This document shows, piece after piece, positions 22,084-31,494 of a stretch of DNA of 64,000 bases; within the stretch, counting starts at the first letter, position 1, and each line of letters starts with the position of its first letter. This DNA is from Loripinus fragilis (taxonomy: Eukaryota > Mollusca > Bivalvia > Lucinida > Lucinidae): assembly GCA_964019695.1 (NCBI GenBank), contig OZ026528.1, forward strand, positions 57,679,602-57,743,601, written 5' to 3'. The position numbers and the translations under genes were made by a program. Below the pieces are notes generated by a model. The model was not told where the DNA came from and did not search any database. It worked only from the letters and a program-made list of their open reading frames with translations.

Positions 22084-22656
22084 CAGAAATCTATAATTAC
22101 AAATGATATCAGTTTAATTTTAGACAGAAAGTCGCATGATTGGTTATATTCGGTCACATGCTCCTCCATGAACCGCTCCAATTCTGAAATTATATATTGT
22201 GGTTAGGCCCTAATGGTCCGAACCAAAAACAAACTGAGTCAATACTTTACAAGTATAGGCTTTAACAAATGCATTGATGATATTTTTAGAATTATTCATT
22301 AAAATCTGATTATTCACTATTCATTATTGTTTTCTTCTATTCATTAAAAAAATAGGATTTTTCATTATTTTTTAGACCCTCATTATTCACAATTCGTCAT
22401 TGTTTTGGCTCATTATTAACTATTCATTATAAAAAGGCCATTATTCACTAATCATTATACCCCATCCAGACCCTCTAGTATGTTATGCAATGAGAGACAA
22501 AACAACGTTGCGAATATACGGCAAAGTGCACTGCTTTCGGCATATGATACATTATACAGAACAGAACGAACATGCTCCAGTGTTAAATAATACATAAAGC
22601 TTTGAGACAAAGTGACATAACGCTTGTCTTAGCTCGTTTCCATTAATAATTATATG
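22084..22656. repeat. AT-rich degenerate ATTCATT repeats
   Basis: About 22285-22470 is a run of imperfect ATTCATTATT and TCATTATTCAC units. The rest holds no gene or exon I can support. Confidence 0.5.
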
Positions 22657-23295
22657 ACTTTTTGGTTACTGTGAAGGTGGCACCTCATAAATGCGTACCT
22701 TAGACATAGGTAAAAGCTGAAAATGAGGTGTGGTTTTATTCAAAAGTAACTGTATCATCTTGCGCCATTACCTCTGCATAGACGCAAAACACAGTAGTTA
22801 GTCCTTAAAACGTCAGCAAAATAACTGCATCTGAAAATGTCTATTTAACATAAGCACAGAGGCAAACATTGTGGACCTAGATCAGTCTGATCTGGGTTCA
22901 TACTTTGTGGACCTAGATCAGTCTGATCTGGGTTCACACTTTTTGTCTATGAGGCTTCAAATATTTTAGCGGACGACAAAAAACATTCATTTTGTGATTA
23001 TGCGCTTTAAGGGTTAATCAATGTGAGTTCAGTGGGTACGGTTAGGATTTTCATGAAACGCACGTTTGCGCGGCCCAAAAAGCTTATTATAAATAAAACC
23101 TGATTTCCCTTCCTTAGCAGATTGAATAGCCAATCCACGCCCAGATATGAATAGTAAGGTTATGACTTTCATATAAGCTTTTAGCTTACTGTCAAATCCT
23201 GTATCCATTGACAATGTATTTATTGCATGAATGTAGAATATTTCAATAAAATATTGTTTAAACTAAGGTTGCCGCCTTTACAGTAAGCGACAAGT
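22657..23295 (+). mobile_element. MITE family M2, copy 2
   Basis: Same internal order as the copy at 7665. It has a tandem doubling of the GGACCTAGATCAGTCTGATC block (about 22875-22945) and an extra stretch of about 110 bp at 23158-23268. Right end reads GCCTTTACAGTAAGCGAC. It forms an inverted pair with the copy at 23368-23907. Confidence 0.7.
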
Positions 23296-23367
23296 CTATT
23301 AATATAAAGTCATTCAAATACTAGCACTCATGTAAGATCCTAATGTCAATTTTCGCGGTGGTATTAC

Positions 23368-23907
23368 TTGACTTTTCGCTTATTGTAAAGGCGGCAACTT
23401 TAATATTCATATCTGGGTGTGGTTCGGCTATTTCATCTGCTAAGGAAGGGAAATCAGGTTCTATTTATAATTTGGTAAAGAGTTAATAAGTTTTTTGAGC
23501 CGCTCAAACGTGCGTGCATTTCATGAAAATCCTAACCGTATACACACTGAACTCACATTTATTAACCCTTAAAGCGCATAATCACAGAATGTATGTTTTT
23601 GTCGCCCACTAAATTATTTGAAGCCCCATAGATAAACAGTGTGGGCCCAGATCAGACTGCTCCTGTAGGAGCAGTCTGATCTGGGTTCACAATGTTTGCC
23701 TCCCTGCTTATGTTAAATAGACATTTTCAGATGCAGTTATGTTGCTGGCGTTTTAAGGACTTAATAATGACTGAGGTTGTAGCACAAGATGATACAGTTA
23801 CTTTTGAATAAAAGCACGCCTCCTTTTCAGCTTTTATCCATGCCTAAGTTGACTAGTCCTAATTACGCATTCATGAGGCGCCGCCTTTACAGTAAGCGAA
23901 AAGTCAA
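23368..23907 (-). mobile_element. MITE family M2, copy 3 (inverted)
   Basis: Bounded by TTGACTTTTCGCTTA and AAGCGAAAAGTCAA. Opposite in orientation to its neighbour, with about 70 bp between, so the two could form a long stem of about 500 bp in the pre-mRNA. A perfect internal palindrome lies at about 23648-23684 (CAGACTGCTCCTGTAGGAGCAGTCTG with flanks). Its end lies 28 bases before the exon 2 start. Confidence 0.75.
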
Positions 23908-23935
23908 GTTATATAGTTCTTCTTTGTCATTGTAG

Positions 23936-24084
23936 CTTCTGGGCAACCTTATTGGCCGCCAAAGTATGGGGGAGGAAGAAGGCGTAGAGACCTTAGTGGA
24001 ACTGATTCAGAATCAAACGAAATAGGAGCGATTCATGATGTCAAGAAACGGGAGGCTGGTGACATTAGGTTGAAACACGATTAG
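23936..24084 (+). CDS. Small secreted peptide precursor, exon 2
   Basis: Follows a good acceptor (ttcttctttgtcattgtag). Joined to exon 1 it reads a short mature region, SGQPYWPPKYGGGRRRR, rich in Pro, aromatic residues and Gly, ending in four Arg. Then comes a mostly acidic tail with a second basic site (KKR, residues 55-57) and a TAG stop at 24082-24084. If signal cleavage leaves Gln22 first, it could become pyroglutamate, and Gly before the RRRR could allow amidation. That pattern suits a processed neuropeptide or hormone, or a cationic antimicrobial peptide. Byssus- or matrix-like Tyr/Gly/Arg peptides are a further option. No family is recognised. Intron phase, signal and processing sites agree across 16.3 kb, which supports the model. 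Confidence 0.55.
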
Positions 24085-24213
24085 CGGATGCACAACAATG
24101 AATAAGCCAAGTACTTTATATTTGCAGAGATTGACTTAAATATTTAAGACCACTTGACATGTACAGATGCTTTATTTCTAGTTGTCGCGCAATCGATGTC
24201 AATAAGACTGTAT

Positions 24214-24450
24214 GGGCCTCGTCGTGAGAAAACCTGTCTTCGGGGTTTCCGACAAAGCGAGTTTCAAACCAGTCTCCTCAGCTGCAGAGACTAGCTAGAA
24301 ATTTGAATTTTTACCTGTAGCAAGTTTACATATGATACTTTTCAAAAAGCGAATAACAAAGGCGCTGATCAGACTGCGCGGATGCGCAGGCTGGTCTGCG
24401 CCTGTGTTGTTCGCAAACCCATGAAGACAGATTTTCTCGCGTCGAGGCCC
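24214..24450. mobile_element. MITE family M3
   Basis: 237 bp with inverted ends built on GGGCCTCGTCGTGAGAAAAC and, at the right end, TTTTCTCGCGTCGAGGCCC. It is flanked by a possible 4-bp duplication, GTAT. Internally it contains the same palindromic module as MITE M1 (GCTGATCAGACTGCGCG, then ATGCGCAGGCTGGTCTG), although its ends are unrelated to M1. No coding capacity. Confidence 0.7.
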
Positions 24451-24814
24451 GTATGCAGTATATCCAGGTTTTACTACAAACTTAAATTGACCAGCATATA
24501 GATCACCATAGCAACACGTTTTCCTGAATTTAAGAGAGAATATCCTATATCACTTGCCACAATCTGCCGGTAAACTGGTCAGAAGGCGTCAACGAACCAC
24601 AGAGTCTGTTAATGCATACTGTCGAATATCGAAGTCCTCGGGACGAGGTTTTATTTGGAATCATCAGTAGTTCGAATTATAGAGATGTAGACAAAAAGTA
24701 TAATTTTATAACCCCCCAAAATAACTATCATGATTTTTTTCTCTCTATCAAACATAAACAGAAAAAAAGAACACGTCTCCTTGGAGACGTTTCTTTTACG
24801 CACCTAAAACATAT

Positions 24815-25052
24815 GAACCGCGGCTTAAGATTTCCAAGAAAGTGGCATTTTGACAAGTGTAGACTTTGACGAGCCTGTGCAGCCCCTTTTAGGCTTTGGC
24901 ACTCCAAATGATGTGCAGTCAGTAGCTTAACAGTCATAGAATATTCAAGCGATTAACAAAGGCTCTGATCAGACTGTGCGTATGCGCAGGCTGGTCTGAG
25001 TCTTTGCTGGTCGCACACACCACATTGTTGGAAATCTCATGCGACGTCTCAA
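24815..25052 (-). mobile_element. MITE family M1, copy 4
   Basis: Same order as the other minus-strand M1 copies: AGATTTCCAAGAAAGTGG, GACAAGTGTAGACTTTG, GGCTCTGATCAGACTGTGC, then CACATTGTTGGAAATCTCAT. Confidence 0.7.
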
Positions 25053-25280
25053 TTATGTTATTATAGACAGTTAATAAACAGATAATAAATATGTCTTATT
25101 CTCTGAATTAAGTGTCACATATTTATTTCGAATTAGTGAGTATTTCGAAAAACTGAACTTCGAATATTAGAGGTTTTACTGTAGTTATATTCTACTGTGC
25201 ACACATTTGCGACTGGTTAAAATGCGTCAACGAACCGCACAGTCTGTTGTACGTGTAACATAGAGGATCATAGATGAGTG

Positions 25281-25395
25281 CTTATGTTTTATTGAATTTA
25301 TTAAACGAGTTGGTGAAAAGAGATAAAATGCGAGGCTTGCCGAGCATTTTATCTCTTTTTCGCAACGAGTTTAATAAATTCAATAATACAAGAGC
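25281..25395. repeat. Foldback palindrome
   Basis: About 115 bp whose halves pair almost completely: TTGAATTTATTAAACGAGTT and AACGAGTTTAATAAATTCAA outside, AGAGATAAAATGC and GCATTTTATCTCT inside, with a short GAGGCTTGCCGA centre. Probably a small foldback transposon. Confidence 0.6.
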
Positions 25396-25630
25396 ACGAA
25401 TATTATGACATTAAGATTGCTTTGAAAGCTCAGTTCTACCGTAAAAGCGTGATAACTTTGTCATTATGTATGTAATGCTGTTATGGACGCCATAAGGTTT
25501 CCGGAAAATCTGTTAACCACTAGTGGCGTTAATTCACTACCAGACGCGACGTCATATCAAAAAAAAATAATTATATTCAGCTGTGCACGCATTCCATACA
25601 GATCTCTAATTAAGTTGAGCATTGTTTCTT
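25396..25630. other. No gene recognised
   Basis: Spacer between the foldback repeat and the duplicated promoter region. Confidence 0.35.
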
Positions 25631-25921
25631 TTGTTGTGTCTTGCAACAGATGTTTGCTTACGTCAATTTAAAACAGTGATAATGATCCAATAGTTTACAT
25701 TGCAGCAGTCACCTTAGACAGACTGATTGTGGTCCTATATATTGTCATGAGGCTTGATTATGCCCCAGATCATGCCTGTAGGTCGGTCGAACAAATCATA
25801 TTGGTGTTAAGGAAACCATCAACGCAAATATACCACATCACAATAGCGCTTTGGTCTGGTTAGCCCTTTTCTTAAAGATTGCCACAAATTCAATCAGAAA
25901 AAACTTTTTTTTTTATATAAA
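25631..25921 (+). promoter_or_regulatory. Duplicated upstream region and TATA box of peptide gene
   Basis: Keeps the order of blocks found at 7170-7468, including CAACAGATGTTTG, GTGTTAAGGAAACCATCAACGC against GTTTTAAGAAAATCACTGACGC, and TATATAAAGG at 25914-25921. It is separated from the duplicated exon 1 by about 900 bp that has no counterpart in the first copy. Confidence 0.5.
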
Positions 25922-26830
25922 GGCATAATTTGAGACAGCTAAACTGCATATTTTTATTCATAATATACTAATGACATAAAGTTAAGCGTATTTTTATTGT
26001 GTTGCTAATTTTTACCAGAACATCATTTTTTTTACAAAATTATATATTGCTCACTGAAAAGTACTGTTATTCGACTATCTAAAAGTCAGTAATATAAAAC
26101 TCTACAAATCCTGGTGACGTCATACGAACGTAATAAACTGTACCTACTAAAACACTTCCGAAAACCAAAATGTTGATTTTCTCAAAAATACGGGAATTAT
26201 TTTGCTGACTGTTTGTCAAAGTTTACAGATAATCAACCATGCTTAATCACATCGGCATAGCTGTATGGCTCTGGTAGTTTCTAATGGGTTTAAATACTGA
26301 CGAATTTTTGCACTTTGAGACTAGGCTGCATTTAGGATAATGGCTATGCATCCTGTTTCCTGGATCTTATCGTTTGTAGATGCCACATCGATTCTTCTCA
26401 CATCACCAAGCAATATTTTGCAGCAAATGAGGACAGATTAAACAGTCAAATAAAAATATAATTGCATAAATTGCATTTCACTCACACATTTTATGACAAA
26501 AATTTGTACATTTTTGCTTTCAAAATGCTCCTTACAAGATCATCTGACATGTCAAACTTTGATGTAACAACTTAGAGGGAACATTGGTCTAAAAGTCAGA
26601 AAAACTTAGCCCTTTCCTATCCGTTGTTAGTACACAGCCGCGAAGTTTGGCATTTTGCATATTGAGAGTTATTCCAGAACACCCGTTCCTTTGAGACAAT
26701 AAATATGTTTCAGAAAACCAAAATTTCGGTTTTCAACTCAAAATAAGTATGGTAGACTAATGTAAAAAGCATTATTTTAGACCATCAGAATTTATTATTT
26801 TTGGTCATTGGAAGTACAATATTCATAACA
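25922..26830. other. Insertion between duplicated promoter and exon
   Basis: AT-rich DNA absent from the equivalent position upstream of 7563. I see no terminal repeats or coding motif that would name it. Confidence 0.35.
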
Positions 26831-26876
26831 TTATGTCAATGGTATATTACGAACATTTGGTTTTGCTAGCGTTACG

Positions 26877-27080
26877 ATGAAGGGGAAATATCAGGCCTCG
26901 AGGTTATAAAGCTTGAGTACAGTCTCAGACTCAAAATAAAGCGCAATGGTTAGCTGCTTGCGGACACGTGTCTGCAAGCAGCCAATCATTGCGCTTTATT
27001 TTGAGTCTGAGAATGAACTCTAGTTTTATAACCTCGAGACCTGGTTTATTTTGCAGTCCTGGCGGCGTGCCTGCTGTTGG
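26877..27080 (+). pseudogene. Broken duplicate of secreted-peptide exon 1
   Basis: Begins with the same ATGAAGGGGAAAT and ends with TCCTGGCGGCGTGCCTGCTG, TTGG and a weaker donor, GTGCGT. About 150 bp of palindromic MITE replace the middle, adding an early stop (GGTTATAA). The 5' flank before the ATG (ATTTGGTTTTGCTAGCG) and the first part of the following intron also match the 7563 copy. So this is a true partial gene duplication, not just a similar signal peptide. No second exon for it was found downstream in the window. Confidence 0.7.
26891..27044. mobile_element. Palindromic foldback MITE in exon copy
   Basis: About 154 bp, nearly all inverted repeat: CAGGCCTCGAGGTTATAAA and TTTATAACCTCGAGACCTG at the tips, GACTCAAAATAAAGCGCAAT and ATTGCGCTTTATTTTGAGTC inside. 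The target copy (7563 exon) lacks it, so the insertion is directly visible by comparison. Confidence 0.75.
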
Positions 27081-27302
27081 GTGCGTTTTTAAGACTGTTT
27101 TATTCCTTCATTAAATGATAATTCAGCCAGTTCATAAAACTTTGGTACTTATGTACCCTGTAAAACATGTGTTAGTAAACACTAAAAGAGGTCAACTGAG
27201 CTGTCATCCCACCAACTAACACTATGCTTCCCACTAAAAATCAGAAGCCACGTGTATCCAGTAATAACAGTTAAACATGTGTAGCTATTATATTTGCAGT
27301 TA
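27081..27302. other. Duplicated intron 1 start
   Basis: Shares CATAAAACTTTGGTACTTATGT with 9058-9080. Copy 1 differs by carrying M2 and E1 (7665-9026), so this copy keeps the state before those insertions. Confidence 0.5.
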
Positions 27303-28033
27303 TTATCTCGCCTGAGCCGAAGGCTCATGGATGAGCTAATAGTATACCAGTGATTCGGGCGTCAGTCCGTCGACATTTGCGAACATTTTCTCCTTTGAAA
27401 CCACAGAGCCAATTAAACTCAAATTTCATATAGAGACTCCTAAGTATGCGGGAACGAAAGTTGGGCCCCAGGGTTTCGGGGGAACAGGGGAGAGTGGTTA
27501 TTTAAGTTCAGGGAGCTGGGGAGCACTGGTAATTATTTTAAATAATAATACAATAATACAATAATAATACAAATTTTATTTAAAGTCGGAAAACTAACAA
27601 ATTAACATTAGCTATGTATAGCTATTAACCGACACATATAAGTATTAAGACATGTTACATAGTACAACATACAGAATTATAAAAGGATAAATAAGTTTTA
27701 AATTGCACATAGAAGCATTAGCATCATAAGACATACATATTATCATAAAATTTAAAAGCGTTTAACTTTTTGCAAGCACATATTGTAGCAAACATAACTG
27801 AAAAGGAAGGAAAAATATCTTCAGCTATAGCCATAATTGAGTCTGTACAATTTTTAAATTTGATATAAATAGTCAATATTATTAAGAAATCACCATAAAA
27901 TCACCATAGAATAATCACAGCTTTACAATCATATCACAATGTTAAGTTTTAATACATAATTGACAAAGACCCAAAAAGAGCTATTAAACTGAAGATTTAG
28001 CATTAAAAGCAACAAAAAATTAAAACAGAAGCA

Positions 28034-29677
28034 TTACCAGTTTGAGCAGAACGAGCATGTGCAGACCCCCCCGCTCCATGTACCAATTTGTGACCTAAAT
28101 TGCTCCGTAGATGTAATGTCTCGGAACTTTTGTGGTAGGGAATTCCATATTTTAGCAGCAGTAGAGCGGAAGGATCTGACACCATATGAACTGGTCCTCA
28201 CCTGGGGTATTTCAACTGTATTTGTGTACCTAAAAGAATAAGAATGGGGTTTATATGTTAAAATATCATTCAAATATACAGGTGTTTGATTATTTAAAAT
28301 CTTAAAAGCCTCTAGTGCTATTGCCCTCAGTCGTCTGACTTTTAGTGAAGGTAGTTTTGATTTATCAAGCAAAGTATCATAGCTAGAATTGTAGTCTTGA
28401 TATATAAATCTGAGGGCCCTTTCCTGAATTTTCTCTATCTTTTTTGTGTTAACTTCCCCACAAAAATGCCAGACGAGAGGGCAATAGTTAAAATTTGACA
28501 TGATAAATGAATAATATATATTGAGTTTACCCAATCTGCATAAGTTTCTTCCTTTTCTCTTCAACACATTTAGTTGTCTAGATGCTTTTTTACATACATT
28601 TGATATATGAAGATCGAAACTCAATTTAAAATCAATGGTAACACCTAAAAGTTTAACATGATCCTCACAATGTATGATATTATTATCAAGATTAAAAGTT
28701 ATATTTTCATCTTTTGTACGCTTACCAACAGCTATGGCCTGGAACTTGTCTGGATTAGCTTTCATATGATTGTCAGCAAACCATTTAATCAGCATCAAGC
28801 TGTCTTCAGCAAGATTTGCGATTAGTTTTGAAAGTACTCGGTCCGCAGCAGACACTGTATTGTCGTCTGCGTAGTTGTACAACTTACTGTTTTTAATAAC
28901 ATGGAAAATATCATTAATAAATATGTTGAAGAGAATAGGACCAAGAATGGATCCCTGGGGCACACCCTTGAGGATAGGTTGAAAATCACTTATGAAAGTT
29001 CCGAGTTTCACACACTGCTTTCTATTAGTTAAATAGCTTTTTAAAAGTTTAATTGCATTTTCTGACACACCATATGCTTTAAGTTTAAGAAGGAGCAGGT
29101 CATGTGGCAAACAGTCAAAGGCTTTTGAGAGATCCATTAAAATAGCTGCCACATACTTATTTTCATCCAAAGCCTGCTTCCAGTCCTCAATTATCCTCAG
29201 GAGTGTGCTCTGACATCCATATCCTGGCCTGAATGCAGAAAGGTAAGTATTGAAATGTTGACTGAAAAAACTACATAATTGTTCATTTATTGCCCTTTCA
29301 TAAATCTTAGAAATAACAGGTAAAATACTAACAGGGCGGTAGTTTTCCTTATCAAGGTTGCTATTCTTTTTGTGCAAAGGGGTAACCATTGCTTTTTTTG
29401 CATTGTCGGGAAATTTCGAACACTCAATTGTCAAATTGATAAGATTTGTTATTGGCTTGACAATCACTGGCCTTGCCAACTTCAAAATCTTTGACGAGAT
29501 TCCATCATGGCCAGTCGCCTTTTTAACATTCAGTCGGCCTATCTGTTTATTTACAAATTCCTCATCAACAGGTTTGAATTGGAGGTCTGACTGCACTGTT
29601 AGATTTTCCTGTATTTTCAAAAGACTTGGGTGTTCCTCGTTAATGGGTATAGAATTTTCTCCTATATTTTTTGCCAC
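28034..29677 (-). pseudogene. CR1/L2-like LINE, reverse transcriptase part
   Basis: 547 codons. RT landmarks: KKATGHDGISSKILK, ENYRPVSILPVISKIYERAI, VAAILMDLSKAFDCLPHDLL (motif A), KGVPQGSILGPILFNIFIND, and YADD followed by NTVSA. A thumb/linker region follows, then the C-terminal GVCTCSFC patch. It is out of frame with the endonuclease because one T is missing in a T run just upstream. Its role in an intact element is to copy RNA onto nicked target DNA. Confidence 0.85.
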
Positions 29678-29679
29678 GT

Positions 29680-30885
29680 TTACGAAAAAATCATTAAAAT
29701 ATTACAGACATCTTGCTGATCATTAATCAGTTTATCATTTTCAAGTAAAATTGTGTCTTTCTGAATAAAACTTCCTTTATTTGTTAAAAAAGGTTTAACT
29801 GTAGGCCAAAAGTCTTTGGCCTTGCAGCCGCCGACACAACATTCAATAAAATACTGATTTACAGATCTACGTTTCAATTTAGTGACAAGATTTCTTTGTT
29901 GTCTGAATTTTTCCCAATTGCTAGCAGATCTGTAATTCTGAAATTTATTAAACAGCATTCTTTTCTTATAAACAGCTTGTTTTAAAGTTTTATTCATATA
30001 TGGCACTGGTTTTGAAAGACATTTTTTCTTTTTCAATGGGGCATATTTATCTGTTACCTGAGAAAGAGTATTGGTAAATGTTTCATACATTTCATTGACA
30101 TCTCTGTTTTCTGAAAAGTTTGAAACACCTAACCTGTCATTTAATTCATGATTAAAATTTTCAACATCAAAATTCCTGAAACTTCTATAGGTTTGCCACC
30201 TTGGCTTACACAAAGGTATATCAAGTTTCATCTGAACCCCAATGAGGTTGTGAACATCACTTAGACCACATCCAAAATTAAATGATTTACCTACATAAGA
30301 GGTATTATTAGTTAAAATGACATCAACAAGTGAAGGTTTATTTCCTGAGGTAAAACCAGTAGGTCCCTTGATCATATTGCTAAGGTCAAACACATCACAC
30401 ACATTATTTAATATGCTTCCTTTAGATTTATCAAGCATGTCAAAATTCAAATCTCCAAGTACTACATAATTGTCATATTTTTCACTGATTTTATCAAGCC
30501 CTAAGGTAATGTCGGTTTCAAAAAGTTCACCAGTCATGGACGGGGGTTTATATGCCCCTATAAAAAGCCATTTACATCCATTTAGTTTAACTTCAACATT
30601 TATACCTTCTGTCTGCTTGAATTCAAGGTCACTTCTACGGTCTCCTGCTATATCAGATCTTAGAAATGCGGCTACTCCCCCTCCTTTCTGATTACCGTCC
30701 GCCCTCCATAGATGGTAGTTGTCAACCATGAACTGTGCATTCACAAAAGATTCATCTAGTTTTGTTTCTGCAATAAATAACAGGTCAACTGTATTTTGGA
30801 TCAAAAGATCTTTAATATGGTCAAATTTGTAGCGAAGACTGTTTATATTTAGATATACACACAGAAAACGGCTGGGAAATTTCTT
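29680..30885 (-). pseudogene. CR1/L2-like LINE, AP endonuclease part
   Basis: The domain actually starts right after the TGA at 30888: an open stretch reads FLCVYLNINSLRYKFDHIKD, the usual APE N-terminus, before the first Met at 30804. Other landmarks: LLFIAETKLDESF (catalytic Glu), FIGAYKPPSM, YVVLGDLNFDML and the final SDVHNLI block, where a usual SDH is altered. It stops at IFS* because of the frameshift near 29700. Confidence 0.8.
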
Positions 30886-31494
30886 TCAAGCTGTACGTAG
30901 TTGGTCAAAAATGTCAGCATCAGATTGAAAAGAACTATCATGGTCACATATTGAAATATTTGGTTCACTGGAGCATTCAAAGAAAGAATCAGAAAATTGA
31001 AAGTTCATACAGTTTCTGCAAATCCACGGTTCATCGTCTTCACCCAGGGATACATATTCAGATGGGGAGATGTTCTCGCACTTAATATGATGCCAATAAT
31101 AGCATGCCTCGCACTGCACCGCCCGATGGTTCTTAGCCACAGGTCTACTACATTTTCCACATGGGTTTCTCACAGGCCCTGGGTTGAGAGAAATGTCCCC
31201 ACAAACAAACAGCAGCAGGTAATAATGAGTTCTATAGTGAATTTTAATTGGTATTGATAATGGGGAAAATCTTGTATGTTTCAAACAGTAAAAAATCTGA
31301 GTCCATTTGTCAATTCGAAGATCATCAGCAAACCTGATATTTTCTGGATCAGTCAAATCAGTTTCGCCTTCCGCACCTGTCCACAACGTTGAATTGCTCG
31401 TGTTCACTCCCATCTTTCTCGGAGAATCCTCATCTATCGATCTACATTTGATCAGAGTTGATAAAATTACAAAACAAATAAGTTCTACTTTCAT
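30886..31494 (-). pseudogene. CR1/L2-like LINE N-terminus: 2A-like motif and PHD finger
   Basis: 202 codons from an ATG (gtcaaaATGaaa) to a TGA. The first residues (MKVELICFVILSTLIKCRS) look like a signal peptide. At residues 91-107 is YYLLLFVCGDISLNPGP, ending in NPGP (31174-31200). This is the hallmark of 2A ribosome-skipping peptides, with Ser instead of the usual Glu in DxExNPGP. Next is a PHD finger with the Cys4-His-Cys3 pattern: C112, C115, C128, C131, H136, C139, C159 and C162. 2A-like motifs at the start of CR1/L2-type LINEs, often next to such fingers, are known from several invertebrates. Here the following TGA is in frame with the endonuclease, so the original protein was continuous. 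Confidence 0.75.

Noticed and set aside
21818..22096. Antisense open frame of about 92 codons in the LINE A 5' UTR, preceded by a splice-acceptor-like tttacattttcag
   Set aside because: The same region in copy B has a 23-base deletion at its start, and the few differences in the rest change amino acids. That argues against a maintained protein. It runs past the element end into the TSD.
22072..22096. Middle exon of the secreted-peptide gene just after LINE A
   Set aside because: No acceptor lies outside the LINE, and exons 1 and 2 already match in phase without it.
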